In this document: piece after piece, positions 12,190 through 23,539 of the stretch
Layout of the letters: every line of letters starts with the position of its first letter
Numbering within the stretch: the first letter of the stretch is position 1
Assembly: GCA_014529385.2 (NCBI GenBank)
Contig: CM043953.1
Location: forward strand, 98,582,842-98,646,841
Source of the DNA: Adiantum capillus-veneris
Lineage: Eukaryota; Streptophyta; Polypodiopsida; Polypodiales; Pteridaceae
Direction: 5' to 3'
Length of the DNA stretch: 64,000 nucleotides
Notes under the pieces: generated by a model
What the model was told of the DNA's origin: nothing
The model's database searches: none
Seen by the model: only the letters and a program-made list of their open reading frames with translations
Made by a program: the position numbers and the translations under genes

Positions 12190-12900
12190 GCGATGCAATG
12201 ACCTACACGTGCAGCTTGAAGTCATTTGATATCAGGCAAGATGCTGGTGTGGGGAAAAGACAAAAAACATCATTCAGCAGATGCAAAGAGGGATGCAATG
12301 ATCTACGCATGCAGCTTAAAGGTATTCGACATCATGCAAGATGTTGGTATGGGCAAAAGAGTTCATGATGATTTTATAAGTCAGGAGCTGTTGACAAAAA
12401 AAGTTGTGCTTGGCGTTGCCTTGGTTGACATGTATGCCAAATGTGGTGTACTTCATAAAGCACAAAAAGTGCTTGATGAGCTTCCATCTCGTCTCTTGCA
12501 ATGCTTTGATCGCGGGATATGCCCAACAGTGGTAGGGCAGGAAGCTCTGGGCTGTTTTCAGCAGATGCAAAGAGAAGGCAACTCTTTAAGTACAGTCACC
12601 TTACGCTTCTATCTCAAAGGCATGTGGCATTGAGCTCTTGATGCAATGACCTACACGTGCAGCTTGAAGGCATCTAGCATGATGCAAGATGTTGGTATGG
12701 GCAAAAGAGTTCACAGAGATATTGTTAGTCAGGGGCTGCTGATAAAAAATCTCGTGCTTGGCACTGCCTTGGTTGACATGTATGCCAAATGTGGTGCTAG
12801 GAAGCTGTGGGATTTTTTCAACAGATGCGTAGAGCTTCAGATACTCATTGATGCTTCAGATGCAATCACCTATGCGTTGGTTGACATGTATTGAGCTTCA
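12190..12900 (+). pseudogene. PPR gene relic (repeated partial units)
   Basis: The frames contain classic plant pentatricopeptide text: GMGKRVHDDFISQELL, VALVDMYAKCGVLHKAQ, then EALGCFQQMQREG. A second partial unit starting at 12646 carries GKRVHRDIVSQGLL and GTALVDMYAKCG. The segment beginning gatgcaatgacctacacgtgcagcttgaag-like recurs at about 12193, 12297 and 12639. Deletion of the usual R-D-V-V-S-W stretch and frame changes break the reading. PPR proteins bind organellar RNA in a modular way; this copy cannot. The mitochondrial or plastid target is unknown. Confidence 0.75.
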
Positions 12901-13426
12901 GATGCAATCACCTATGCATGCATTTTAAGCCTTGTTAAACATGGCTTCTCTCACAATCTTAGCACATTGCAGATCAGCATCTTCTCTCCAGCAGTATTTT
13001 TAAGGAGACATTGAAGAATCTATGGAGCATGAAGATGAAGAGGACCTTGCAGACACTCCTTCCTTGCGTTGGGTCTTGACCAAGCTGATTCTTCGGGTCT
13101 CTGTGACTCTTCTCGACGCTGCTTCTGACCTTGGTAGGCTGGTGGCCTCCTGCTGCATTGGTTGATGAGCGCAAGAAGGGAGCCATTATTTGCATCTTTA
13201 CTATCGATGATGCACATTAGTCACCATCCAATTTGAAGCAGTTCCCTTGCAAGATCATCGCCCTCTTGAAATTTCTCCCCGAGCTGCATGTCTCCTGATG
13301 AGGTGATGGATAAGAACAAGGAGGCACTCCACTTATCATGCACAGATGCATGCCTTTTGATAGGTCAATGAGCGCAAGAAGGCAGCCATTATTTCATTAC
13401 GATGGAAAATTCAACCCGTCAATTGA
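12901..13426 (+). other. Degenerate sequence 3' of the PPR relic
   Basis: There is no open frame of note. A short phrase (atgagcgcaagaagg followed by cagccattatttg) occurs at about 13167 and 13368, showing another small duplication. It may be the decayed C-terminal end of the PPR gene. Confidence 0.3.
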
Positions 13427-14331
13427 CTATACTTGTTCAATACCATAGAGAGCACCATTCATCAGAAAAGAACTAGAGGAGAATCTGGCACAGCTGCAAA
13501 ATGGTGAAACATCTCCTTCGAGCTCATTTTGGGAAAGATCAAGGAAATTAAGCCCATTAAGTTCACAAAGCTCATCTAGAATTCTAGATAAGTGGTTGTC
13601 AGAAAAATCTAGATAATCCACTTGAAAGACACCAATAGCCATGAATTTGATTGCTGTCAAATCCAAGTAGAAAAGGCCGGAAAGGTTTCCCAAACTCTTG
13701 GGAATGACACCATCAAAATAGTTGCTGCTGAAATCTACAGATTGTGCTTGATTCCATCAGAAGCTGTCTATGAATAAGCTAGAGATGCCTCCTGTTAGGT
13801 TATTATTGTTGACGTAGAAGCCCACCATGGACACCATCCTCGCATACTCAGAAGGGATTTCCCCTGTCCGATGGTTATGCTTAAATCCAAGTGTGATAAT
13901 TCTGAAAGAAATCCCAAAGCAATAGGCAGATGTCCAGAGATCTCACTGTGGGAATCATTGAGCTTCATCAGGGATTTGGCCGGTGAGCTTGTTGTGGCCC
14001 AAGTTCAGGCCTTGCAACCTGCCCACTTCTCCCAAACACGGAGGGATACTGCCAACCAAACAATTCTGCGAGAGGTCTAGGATAGTAAGATTATGGAGGG
14101 CAGAAAGCTCCCCCAAAATGCAACTACTCAGCATGTTACCTGGAAGCAACACATAAATTTGCCGATTTAAGGAGGTATGCTGCCATTAAGCTTGTTGTAA
14201 GAGAGATCCAATACTCCAAAGTGCTGGGTGAACATGGAGTCTAGTATGTTGAATTCTGTAGTAAAAGAGCATATCTTGTCTGGAATTGTTCCAACGAGCT
14301 AATTATGCGATAGAACAAGGCAATCTAGTCC
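13427..14331 (-). pseudogene. LRR receptor-like relic, inverted half
   Basis: On the minus strand the frames read plant-type leucine-rich repeats one after another: LVGTIPDKIC near 14270, VLDLSYNKLNGSIPP near 14190, LTILDLSQNCLVGSIPP near 14080, LNLGHNKLTGQIPDEAQ near 14000, and LNFLDLSQNELEGDVSPF near 13530. Stops and frame shifts separate the blocks. The consensus LxxLxLSxNxLxGxIP marks extracellular LRRs of plant receptor kinases or receptor-like proteins. No transmembrane or kinase segment follows within this piece. Confidence 0.75.
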
Positions 14332-14790
14332 TTGCCGACAGAGATTGGCAATTTTCAGGCATTGACAAAGATGGATTTCACTCACAATCTCCTATCCGGC
14401 CCTATTCCTGACTCCATTGACCGCCTCCAAAACTTAACCACTCTCATCATGCCCTACAATCTTTCCAATGGGTCTCTTTTGGTTTCGATGAAGAACTGCA
14501 AAAGTCTGCAAATTGTGGATCTCTCTTTAAATCAGCTTCGAGGTCTGCTTTCGGATGAGCTTGCGAACCTTCAGCTTATCAATTCCCTGTCTTTGGACAA
14601 TAACCATTTCAATGGGCCATTACCATCTTGGCTGGGCAGCTGGACAAGGGTAGCTTCTCTCTTGTTGGCAACCAATAAGTTCTTAGGGAACATACCAAAA
14701 GAGTTGGGTGACTATTCTTCACTCATCACTTTAAGCTTGGATGGTAATAAACTCTCATTCTCTATACCTGGTGAGCTCTGCAAGCACCCC
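14332..14790 (+). pseudogene. LRR receptor-like relic, upright half
   Basis: One open plus-strand frame gives about six consecutive LRRs, among them MDFTHNLLSGPIPDSI, IVDLSLNQLRGLLSDEL, LSLDNNHFNGPLPSWLG, and LSLDGNKLSFSIPGEL, then loses the pattern near 14790. It starts where the minus-strand LRR block starts, so the two halves sit head-to-head. They read as parts of one LRR gene broken by an inversion. No start codon context, signal peptide or kinase is present. Confidence 0.75.
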
Positions 14791-15110
14791 ACCTCTCACA
14801 GCCATTCTTGAATAGGGACTTTTTTCAAGGTGATGTCCGTGTAGCGAGAAGGGTAGTAGACAGAGGTGATTGTCATGTTGTTCCCATCTATGGATGAGAA
14901 GCCCACCACCTTGTAAGACAAGGGACCGGTGTGGAAGCATACATGATGATGTCCCCTCGCTCCATCACCACTATGAATTTTCCATAGGAGACCTTGCTGA
15001 AGGAAACGCTACATTCTCTTGAAGGCTGTATTTGTTCTCTAGCCAAAAGCCAACCAATCACACTGCTAGTCCCACAGTACAAGGAGGTCACCTTCTACCA
15101 CCTTAACACG
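14791..15110 (-). other. Possible coding remnant, unassigned
   Basis: A minus-strand frame reads SYKVVGFSSIDGNNMTIT and then SVYYPSRYTDITLKKVP before a stop near 14810, with stops upstream. The composition is protein-like, but I do not recognise it. It may be a further piece of the broken LRR gene. Confidence 0.25.
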
Positions 15111-15217
15111 GTTACATAAAAAAATTAAACACAAGGAGAGTTCTAGTCAAGGACTCGAGGGAAAGGCCTCGTTAATCTTCGCAGTGCTTTGGTTGTATAT
15201 CAAATCCCCTTGAAGGC

Positions 15218-15360
15218 ATATGGCACTGCCTTGGTTGACATGTATGTCTGAAATGTCGTCTCTTGAAATGCATTGATTGCGAGATATGCCCAACAAGGAC
15301 TGGGCCACAAAGATCTGGCTCAATTGTTTTAGGATGCAAAGTGAGGGCACTTCTCGCACT
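15218..15360 (+). pseudogene. Small PPR fragment
   Basis: The plus frame reads GTALVDMYV, then NALIARYAQQGLGHKDLAQLF with stop codons between. This matches the same PPR style as the relic at 12190-12900 but includes the NALIAGYAQ segment missing there. It probably derives from the same family. Confidence 0.6.
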
Positions 15361-15374
15361 ACGTAGGAGTCCAA

Positions 15375-17154
15375 TACGTCTATGATGTAGAAAATAAAGT
15401 TAGATCCGCTTCTTTAAGTTTAATCTATATCCTGCATCTTTTCTATTTGTCTTAACGTGTATTTTGTGTCTGACCAGGGAGGACATATATTCACAATAGT
15501 GGACCTTTCAATTGCACAAGCACGACTTCAACTCGACAACAATACAAGGTTTGTTATCTGTATCCAGCTTCCCATGACTATGCATTTGCTTGGCGCAACA
15601 CATAAACGCTATGGGGCAGGGCATGGCTTTCGTTTCTTATAATTTTTGGAGAGACCACAATGCCAACTCTCCACCATAATTTTGTATGGCACCTCTACAT
15701 GACATGCACTATATACTTTGCAGTTTCAGTCTGTGACTTTTCATTGCAAGACGATATGTTTAACTATTCACAATTCTTTTTTGTAGCTCGACTCAAACAT
15801 TGTATGCCGGCTGGCACAATCGGATGACATTCGTACAGGATTATCAGGTCGGTAGTGTAGTTCATTTTTTATAGTCTGTTAATTGACTATGCTTGATTGA
15901 GAATAAGACGGGTGTCTCAAAGATGGTTCTACGATTTAGAGACTAAATGGTCAATATTACTAGGTTGAATGGTACAATCTACAAATAACTACCAAAGTAG
16001 GTTAAGTTGGAACTCTTTTGCTCGATTCAATTACCCTCTTTAGTAGCTCTTTCTCATATGGGACACAACTTGCTTCTTTCCAATGCTCATCAAGTCCCAA
16101 GTTAAGCTATTATTGGTGCCTATCAATAGGTTCTACTCATTTTCTCGTGTCACCACAACAAAACCCAAGGCGAAAACAATGACAACCAACTAACCAAGTA
16201 ACCAGATGCGCTCCAAGATTTGTCAAATTATGTACGGAAAAGGCCCACCAAGCAAGACTAGTTTTGTTGTGTCAAGATTATAGTACACATAATGTTTCTT
16301 GGGGTTGAGCCTTGGAAGCAATTTTTATACCACGCTTTATCTCCTCGTTTTGGGTCTATGCACAATGATGGCACTTAGCGATTGACTATTCAATTCAACC
16401 TTACACATGTGCCTTTGGATCTATGTCATGTGTCAACCTTTATGTTCCATGTGTTGAAGATTTGGATTGATATGTTAACCTTTATGTTCCAATTGTTGAA
16501 GATTTGCGTCCTCCTTTGATTCGATGCCTACCTTGTTGTTCGGAGGGAAATGTAACAAATTTAGAGGGCAACAACTAGGAGAGAGGACGCACATGGATCG
16601 GACTAGATGGGAGGATGGTCGGGCATGATCTTTACATCATTGGCCCAAGGCTTCCTTAATTAGTGCAGAGGCCCTAGGTGGTCCTGGCTCTAACTAAATA
16701 TCGGACTCTATAAGTATGTGGCAATGGAAATGATCCGCTCAGTTAGTCATAAGCACCCACACACATTTTGTTTTGTTTAAGTATAAAATTGTTTAAACAT
16801 TGCATGTGATCACGCAACATGCATAGGCGAGGTTCTTAGTGCCCCACTGTCTCACATGACAGGTCATGGGTTCAAATTCTTAGCATCGGCGTGCCGCATG
16901 ATTATCCATTTGATATGCTTAATCATTTAGCTGGTTTAATCAATTCAAAAATTGGGTGACCGAGTGGAGTCGCACTACCACGTTTGTATGCAATCCAATA
17001 GTTAGCCTTGGTGATATCCATGGGACCAGCAAAGTGCATGATGCACGTTTGAGATGATTCTTGTTATACCATTGTCTCATCCTTTTACATATTCTTTAAA
17101 GAGAGGTGAGCATCTTTTGACCCTATTGTTGTCCAACATGGACACAAGGGTTCA
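15375..17154. other. No gene recognised
   Basis: Only short ORFs occur here. I see no repeat structure, tRNA or conserved motif. Confidence 0.35.
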
Positions 17155-19331
17155 TTGGCAACATATTTGAGTGGTGGGCTAGTTGGGGAGGCGCTCTTGT
17201 GTTGGCTTTGTTTCACAGCAGAGGTTGTGGATTTTGTAGGGACTGCCACTGGTTGGTGGCAAGAAGGGTTACAGCTACAAGGTGCATTTTGCTATGCTCC
17301 TATATGTGCTTTAAGTTGCTTCTATGGTAATGTTTTTGTCCCTTCTTGTATGAAGTTTATCCAAGAGTTGTGTGGTGGCCACAGCCGAGAGGATCGCATG
17401 CATTTTTTGAGTTTGTGCCTCAAGAAATCGGATGTCGTAGCCCTCTACAAGCACCAAATGCAGAACATTTAAACAATGTTGTTACAAAGGAGGTGATGTG
17501 AAAGTTTTCAAATCTTGTGAGCAATGTTGATGTTGTACAGAAGGATTGTGATGAAGTGGGATTTAGTATGAAGGGATGCATTGCCTTATATGGTCTCCTT
17601 AAGGATGCTTTAAAGGAAAGAAGAATTACTAAGAATGTTTTTCCTTATACCACTTAAGGTCAATCTAGCTAAGAAGGCTTCGAACAAGGATGCATACTTT
17701 TGAATAGAAGGCTATTTGCACATAGAGCAAATAATGCCTTCATCCATCTTTACCAAGCAGTCAAAAGGAGCAAGGAACCATACCAATGCAAGCATAGGTG
17801 AAGACAAAGTGGACAAGGGATTTCCTTACTCAATGTCAAATAATATTTTTATTGATTTAAGAAAGCGTCAAATGGCCATGGTACATTTGTATGGTGTACC
17901 ACCTAATGGTGAGGCTACAGTAATGCATAGTCTTTTTTTTCAAATTATGGTTTTTCATATGTTATTTTGGACATTTTGCAGTGCTAGGATCAAAGTTGGT
18001 GTTTGTGCTCAAGCTAAACAAGTGTCAACTTATGAAGAAACGAAGACTAGAAAGGATGAGTATTAACTTCATGAACGAGGCATTATTTTGTGAAATATGT
18101 ACAGCTATGAACGAGGATTGTGCACCATCTTTCAGTGTCCAGTCGGAGAAAGAAATTTGGTGGCTTGGTGTTATTGAGGTTCCCAAAGAGACCCATGAAG
18201 TGCTTGCTTGGATTTTTGAATGCAATAGTTGACAAAATAGAGGAAGATGATGATTCACAAATTATACGTGTGAGAGCATTCGGTGCTATAATGCCCTATG
18301 TTGGAGGAGCCCAATCGTGCCACAAAAGACAGTGAATGAAACCCTATAATTAACTCCCCTCTCAAAAACGTGCATTTTTGCACACTTCATGCTTTTATGC
18401 TATTTCAAAAGTGGAAAGGATCTTAAATTCAATAGGTTGTCATAGGACCAACACCTCCATGGTTGCACATAAGAACAATCCAAGCTCTCAGGAAGTGGCC
18501 CAACCAGTGTCCATGAGTGGACTAACAGCAAGACACTTTTTGAAGAGGGTTCCGCCCAAGGAAAGTAGTACACATGCCAAATAATCAACATCTGAAGGTG
18601 ATTGGGGGTTGTGGAAGGATCTTTGCAAGTATACAACGGACAATGATAGCAATGCAAGAGTTGTGCTTAGCTGACAGCATGTTTAGGCGGTATTCAATAG
18701 GATGATGAAGATACTACGCTTGCAAGCACAACCAATGAGCAACGAAAAAAATTCCAAAATTTGGTGGTGGACTTCACAAAGGTGGTCATCAGAGCATGGG
18801 GTGAAACAAACATTACACACTATATATGGTGAGTACTTGCTATTCCACCTTGGTCTCTTCTATGCTTTAGTTATGATCATCGATGTGTTAAGGCTTTATG
18901 GGCAACATATCCTCTATGCACATGGTGCGTACTTCATGAACATATAAGGTTCATTGAAAATTTGAAGCCCACAAGGTATGGAGAAGTTATACTATCGTGT
19001 CAAAGATGTATACTTCAAACATACAAGACATGGAGGGGATTTAGTGCGCTCATGTTATCTTTCAACTGGTTTTATTGTACCACTTTTATACGCAAAGTGT
19101 CGATTGAACATGCAAGAGTATTGCGTTTGGCAAAAGAAGCCCGTTGACTGGCCCATGCTCGTTCCTCAAAGTGATGGAGATCCTCACAAGGTCCAACATG
19201 GCATGCAGTTTGGCGAGCGTCAAGGACTAGGGTGGGAAAAGTTTGGGCCAGGAGACAGTAGATGTACTTGGAATCTCATGATAATGGAAAATCCATTGCA
19301 CATAAATGCACACGTTATCCCTGTAATCTGA
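17155..19331 (+). other. Cluster of unassigned plus-strand ORF fragments
   Basis: Plus-strand ORFs at 17155-17472, 17716-18066, 17981-18232, 18702-18947 and 18978-19331 follow each other in different frames. Their composition is protein-like (for example TRHGGDLVRSCYLSTGF near 19030). This looks like one decayed gene or transposase, but I can name no domain. I considered hAT-type transposase and found no DDE signature or hAT dimerisation block I would trust. Confidence 0.3.
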
Positions 19332-19544
19332 GTATTACAGTTTTTTTTTTTGTCACAGCCCTCTTGTTTTTTGGATCAAGTGTTTTCATTGTTTTGTTGT
19401 TTACGCAATTGTTCAAGTAGACCTTTAACTTTGTGTGTTTGAATAGTTCTCTACTTTCATGTGGTTTTGTACTTCAAAAGATTATTTTCTCGTCCTTTTA
19501 GCGGCTCTTTTCCACCGTGTGAACCGACCCTTATATGGCCACCC

Positions 19545-19552
19545 TATATAAA
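19545..19552 (+). promoter_or_regulatory. TATA box upstream of the H3-like relic
   Basis: The sequence TATATAAA lies about 90 bp before the ATG of the histone-like frame. It is followed by an A/C-rich leader, a normal plant core-promoter spacing. Confidence 0.5.
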
Positions 19553-19642
19553 GAGGGAAAATTCCCACATCACAAACACAAAACATTCCCTCCCTCATCG
19601 ACTACCACAAGCTCTAAGGACATACTCAAACACACTTTCTAG

Positions 19643-20379
19643 ATGGCAAGGACCAAACAAACTGCAAAGATGAATCCAAAGACCAATGAGGTGCGCAAGA
19701 GGCAGAAGATGCGTGCAAATCCACAACCAGAAGAGCTAGCCGACCCCGAACGTCGACCCCGAACGTACAGAGATAGACATGTTTGATGAGCGTCCGTTGT
19801 GGGAAGAGTAGGATATCCCAATGAATCATAGGGTGGGCGAAAAGACGTTGCCACGAGGGATGGACGTGAGGCCATCCAGCCCAGGTCGTCAAAATGGGGC
19901 CGACAAATCACTACCCAGGGAGATAGGTTCCATGCCTTCTAATCCACCCAACAATGATGAGCGTATCAGTGATGATAAAGATTATGATCATGATGAAGGT
20001 GTCCCCTTGAGCGCCGCCGCAAGTCGAAATTCTATAAGAAGTCGCAAAGAGCACGCCCACAAGGAGCTCAGAGGCCCCCGCAATGATGACCTCAAAGAGC
20101 ATGACACTTCTATAGTGTGTTCGTTGAAATCCGACATTACCAGAAGATGACGGACTGCTTATCAGAAAGGCACCATTTGCATAGACGCATAGAGAGGTGC
20201 TACAAAGCTACAATATAGAATTTCAATTGTCTGTTGTTTTCCTCGAATCAATTTAGAAGGCTGCAGAGGCTTATTTGGTCAAACTCTTTGAGGACACATT
20301 CTTATGTGTTGTCCATGCTAAAAGTGTAACAATCATGGCCAAGGACGTGCAACTAGCACATCGCCTTAGCCATAAGTGA
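19643..20379 (+). pseudogene. Divergent histone H3-like gene relic with extended tail
   Basis: The ATG at 19643 opens MARTKQTAK, the first residues of histone H3 with one Arg lost, then an unrelated basic stretch. A 13 bp tandem duplication (cgaccccgaacgt, near 19740-19765) shifts the frame; beyond it an acidic and basic linker of about 120 residues runs to 20150. Then come remnants of the histone fold across two frames: RHYQKMTDC, LLIRKAPF, and, after stops, [19 protein letters not shown] and [18 protein letters not shown], ending at TGA 20377-20379. Spacing between RE and AAEAY equals canonical H3. Known H3 is about 136 residues, so the tail here is much longer, as in some centromeric or variant H3s. 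Stops and frameshifts make it a pseudogene. Confidence 0.7.
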
Positions 20380-20734
20380 TAGTTTATTATGTCAAACCTT
20401 TTTGTAACTAACCGTTGTACTGGAATCAAGTTTACTTTGGAACCCTTATACTGGAATCAAGTTTTCTTTGGAACTCAATGTATTTGCACTTTGCGATAAA
20501 TACAATCATGTCTCTTATTGTCTCCATGTAATCTTGAACAAGTTTTTCTGTTTGTGTAATTTAGCTCATTTTACAAAAGTGCTAGAGGGCATATCTCTCA
20601 ATGAAGTTAAGCTTCATGTCTATGATTGTCTACATTTCTTTTACTTAACTGGTTGAAGGTGAGATGATAATTAGTTATCCAATAGGTACTCCAGATGGCC
20701 TGCATATGTTAGATGGTAGAAAATTAGGCTAAAA

Positions 20735-20985
20735 ACTTATCCTGTGATTGGCATGAAATTGTCCATTAGGTACTCTAGGTAGCCTGCATATGTTAGATGA
20801 TGGCTAATTGGGTCAAATTAGCTCTGTCCACAAGGCAAAGAGAATTGGCCAGACAACAGTCTTGCAAGGCCTTTTCTCGCTACCTTGTGGATAGAGCTAA
20901 TTTGGCCCAATTAGCCATCATCTAGCATATGTAGGCCACCTGAAGTACCTAATGGACATTTTTATGTCAATCACAAGACAATTTC
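20735..20985. repeat. Foldback / hairpin element, ~100 bp inverted arms
   Basis: The left arm (about 20735-20837) reads tgtccattaggtact, gatgatggctaattggg and ttagctctgtccacaagg. The right arm (about 20880-20985) is its reverse complement with few mismatches, and about 40 bp separate them. A partial direct copy of the left arm precedes it at about 20680-20730. This fits a MITE or foldback element, or a hairpin RNA precursor. No target duplication was settled. Confidence 0.75.
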
Positions 20986-21008
20986 TTATTAATGTACAAA
21001 AATAACAT

Positions 21009-22079
21009 TCAAATAGTTAATACAATGGCCATTGGGGGAGAAATGCTTGTGTATGATACACACATCCTGCATTCGTAGTTTGCCGATGTAGTGTGCAAGG
21101 ACTGCCTGAGGTCCAAACACCGTGCGCTGCTCGTCTGTGACTTGACTTGCTCTGCTTCGAGAATATTCGTTGTCACCATCGCAATTGTGTCAGCAACAGT
21201 CTCCGAATGGAAGCAGCTTGTCATTTGTAGGTTCTGGTGTAGGATCAAGGGGGAACTACATCTTAGTGCATATGAGGCTTCACCATCCATCTAGCCGGAC
21301 ACCAAAAGCCTTTTCCAGACCATGCAAGAATAAATACTCTTCATCGTCAATAATTATGTTGTTGTGGTGACTGATCTCCACTTTGAGTATTGCAGCAGGG
21401 TCACTGTTGTTGACGTCGGACACCTGGAAGGTGCCGGCAATCTGCTCTCTTACTGCAATTGCCCCTTCCAAGCTGTGGGGTTATTCGATGTCTTGCAGTC
21501 TTCACTCACTCTAGACACCTATAGGGACGGGATTGGGATATTCACAATCCAACAACACCCTACCCACTGCCAGATGCGGAATCTCCATCTCCTCGAAGGA
21601 GGACTCCTCATTGACAAGGAAGTAGAGAGTGAATATGTTGACGAGAAAGATTGCCCAATTTTGCGCTTCTTCAAGGAGTCCTCCTTTGTCCCTCGGCGGA
21701 AGTGGTTTGCCTCTTTTGCAATTGCCTCAAAGCGGGCTAGTCTCTTTGAAAATACAATGTCCCTCTTGGGGATGTAGCGAAGCAAATCACATGGAAGCCA
21801 CAGCATGGCGTTGTCTTCAAAGTTCATAGCATACTTGAGTATATGCAATGCATATACTCAAGAGTATATTCCATGCATATACTCTTTGATGTCGTGAAAG
21901 GTGTCATTGTGGAGTTGCATGGTTTTCTGTAAATCGACTATGAGAGTGAAGAAGCCGTGAAGATCATTGTCTCCAACATAGTCAATGTCTTGGAAAATAA
22001 GGAACCACAAAAGGGAGGTGTGTGGCTCTTCAAATGTTGGTATTATGTGAGAGGAGGATGCACTAGTATGTGCTACCGT

Positions 22080-22080
<1 letters not shown>
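21009..22080 (-). other. Unassigned minus-strand coding-like region
   Basis: Minus frames read a protein-like run: FHDIKEYMHGIYS, a stop, then YAMNFEDNAMLWLPCDLLRY and KRDIVFSKRLARFEAIAKEA (21848-21519). After a frame change come EIPHLAVGRVLLDCEYPNP and later EGAIAVREQIAGTFQVSDV (21471-21280). A TATA box and CT tract lie just upstream. I recognise no family. The stops and frame changes suggest either a decayed gene or one with introns that I cannot place. Confidence 0.35.

Positions 22081-22081
<1 letters not shown>

Positions 22082-22119
<38 letters not shown>
22082..22119. repeat. (CT)n microsatellite
   Basis: This is an uninterrupted run of about 19 CT units. On the minus strand it lies about 35 bp downstream of a TATA box, where GA/CT tracts often sit in plant 5' leaders. 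Confidence 0.9.
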
Positions 22120-22120
<1 letters not shown>

Positions 22121-22152
22121 ATCTTGATAGACAAATAAAAAGCCCCCTCCTC

Positions 22153-22160
22153 TTTATATA
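22153..22160 (-). promoter_or_regulatory. TATA box for the minus-strand region
   Basis: The minus strand reads TATATAAAGAGG, the same core as the one before the H3-like relic. It lies upstream of the unassigned minus-strand reading frames ending near 21009. Confidence 0.4.
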
Positions 22161-22649
22161 CTCCCTCCCCCCAGTTCACTGCAGCAAAAGATACCAACCC
22201 AAACAGAAACGCATATGGACGTGCAACACCCAAACAAAATTTTAAAATTTTAATTAATGACGGTGATACTATAACGACAAAAAAGTTTTATATTTCCGTT
22301 AAACAAAATGCTTTACAATGTGGGTATTAGAGTCGGCTACAGTGATTTATCAGATCAACTTAAGGACAATGCGCTGCCAACCCTCCACTCCTCTTGCACT
22401 TTCATGCTGCCTTCATCCACCTACCAATCAAAAACAACAAAAAAGCTTTTAGCAAGACCAACATTGAGACACATGTAGACAACAGAAAAATTTAATTGAC
22501 CTTGTGCTGATTAAGATGAAAGTAGGTATCTTTAATATGTTCATAGACCAAGATAATCAAGTACTCTCGTATGTTGAAGAGAGTCTGATGGTCACAAACT
22601 TGCACAATCTCAGAAACGTCATTTGATAAAGTAATGGATATGTCAAATG

Positions 22650-23539
22650 TCACAAAATCAGAAACACTACATTGTATGGGTATCCACTCTTACACATCCA
22701 GTGGAAGTGTAGGTACAAAGTGCACACTTTAAGATACCGTATCCTGATACCTAAAGCCCCCACCTTACACTTGTATTTATCTCTTTGGTGCACTCTCTTA
22801 ACCATTCTCCAATTATCTCCAAATACAAGTTTTAGTGCTTCATACAAAACATTCTTGCTACAAAACATAGTAGGTGTGACATTGAATGACAACGTCTTGA
22901 ACAAGTATATTAGAATAACGGAACAACACCATCTGAGCACTACTCATCTGGAAGCCTTCCCAAATTTTAATGAAGAGCAAATATCAAAAAGCATATTCTC
23001 CTTCACGGAGAAGAGTGACCAAACATCAGGTTTTGGCCATTCCATCCTCAGTAATGAAGGTTTGTGAATAGCAACAATGATCTTACCAGAACTATCCTTC
23101 GAGGCCGATACTACATACGTGTCTGAGTAGGAGAAGATTCTTTGTTGCAGTAGCATCGAACCTGGCGAGTTGAAAAGCATCATAACAACAATGTTGACAC
23201 AGAGAGCGTTGAAGGTTTCTGTGAGACTCTTGATTGACAGTTCCTCAACAAAGTCAGATGGGAATATATCTATAGCAACACCAAAAACTATCAAGTCAAG
23301 AACAACTCAAAAGCATTTAGAATCTACAAACAACATGGCTTTACGAAATACAATTTAATGAGAAATCCCTTGAGCTTCCATTCCTCAAGCGCATGAAATG
23401 CCAAAAGTAACACGTGTTGAATAAGGGCCACTGTGCTATTGACCCTATGGTTCTTGGAACCAAGAAGTCTTCCCTTCCAATGTTTGCCAAGGTTGTCATG
23501 GTTTCGAACTCGATGAGGTCTGATAGCTACAAGTTGCAT
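22650..23539 (-). other. Unassigned minus-strand ORF fragments
   Basis: Minus ORFs at 23539-23324, 23294-22944 and 22940-22650 follow one another. The middle one reads FGVAIDIFPSDFVEELSIKS and GKIIVAIHKPSLLRMEWPKP, protein-like but not a family I know. There is no promoter or start that I can defend. Confidence 0.25.

Noticed and set aside
18702-19331. hAT transposase C-terminus
   Set aside because: A few residues suggested it (EKLYY, WWW), but no hAT dimerisation block or DDE residues could be aligned.
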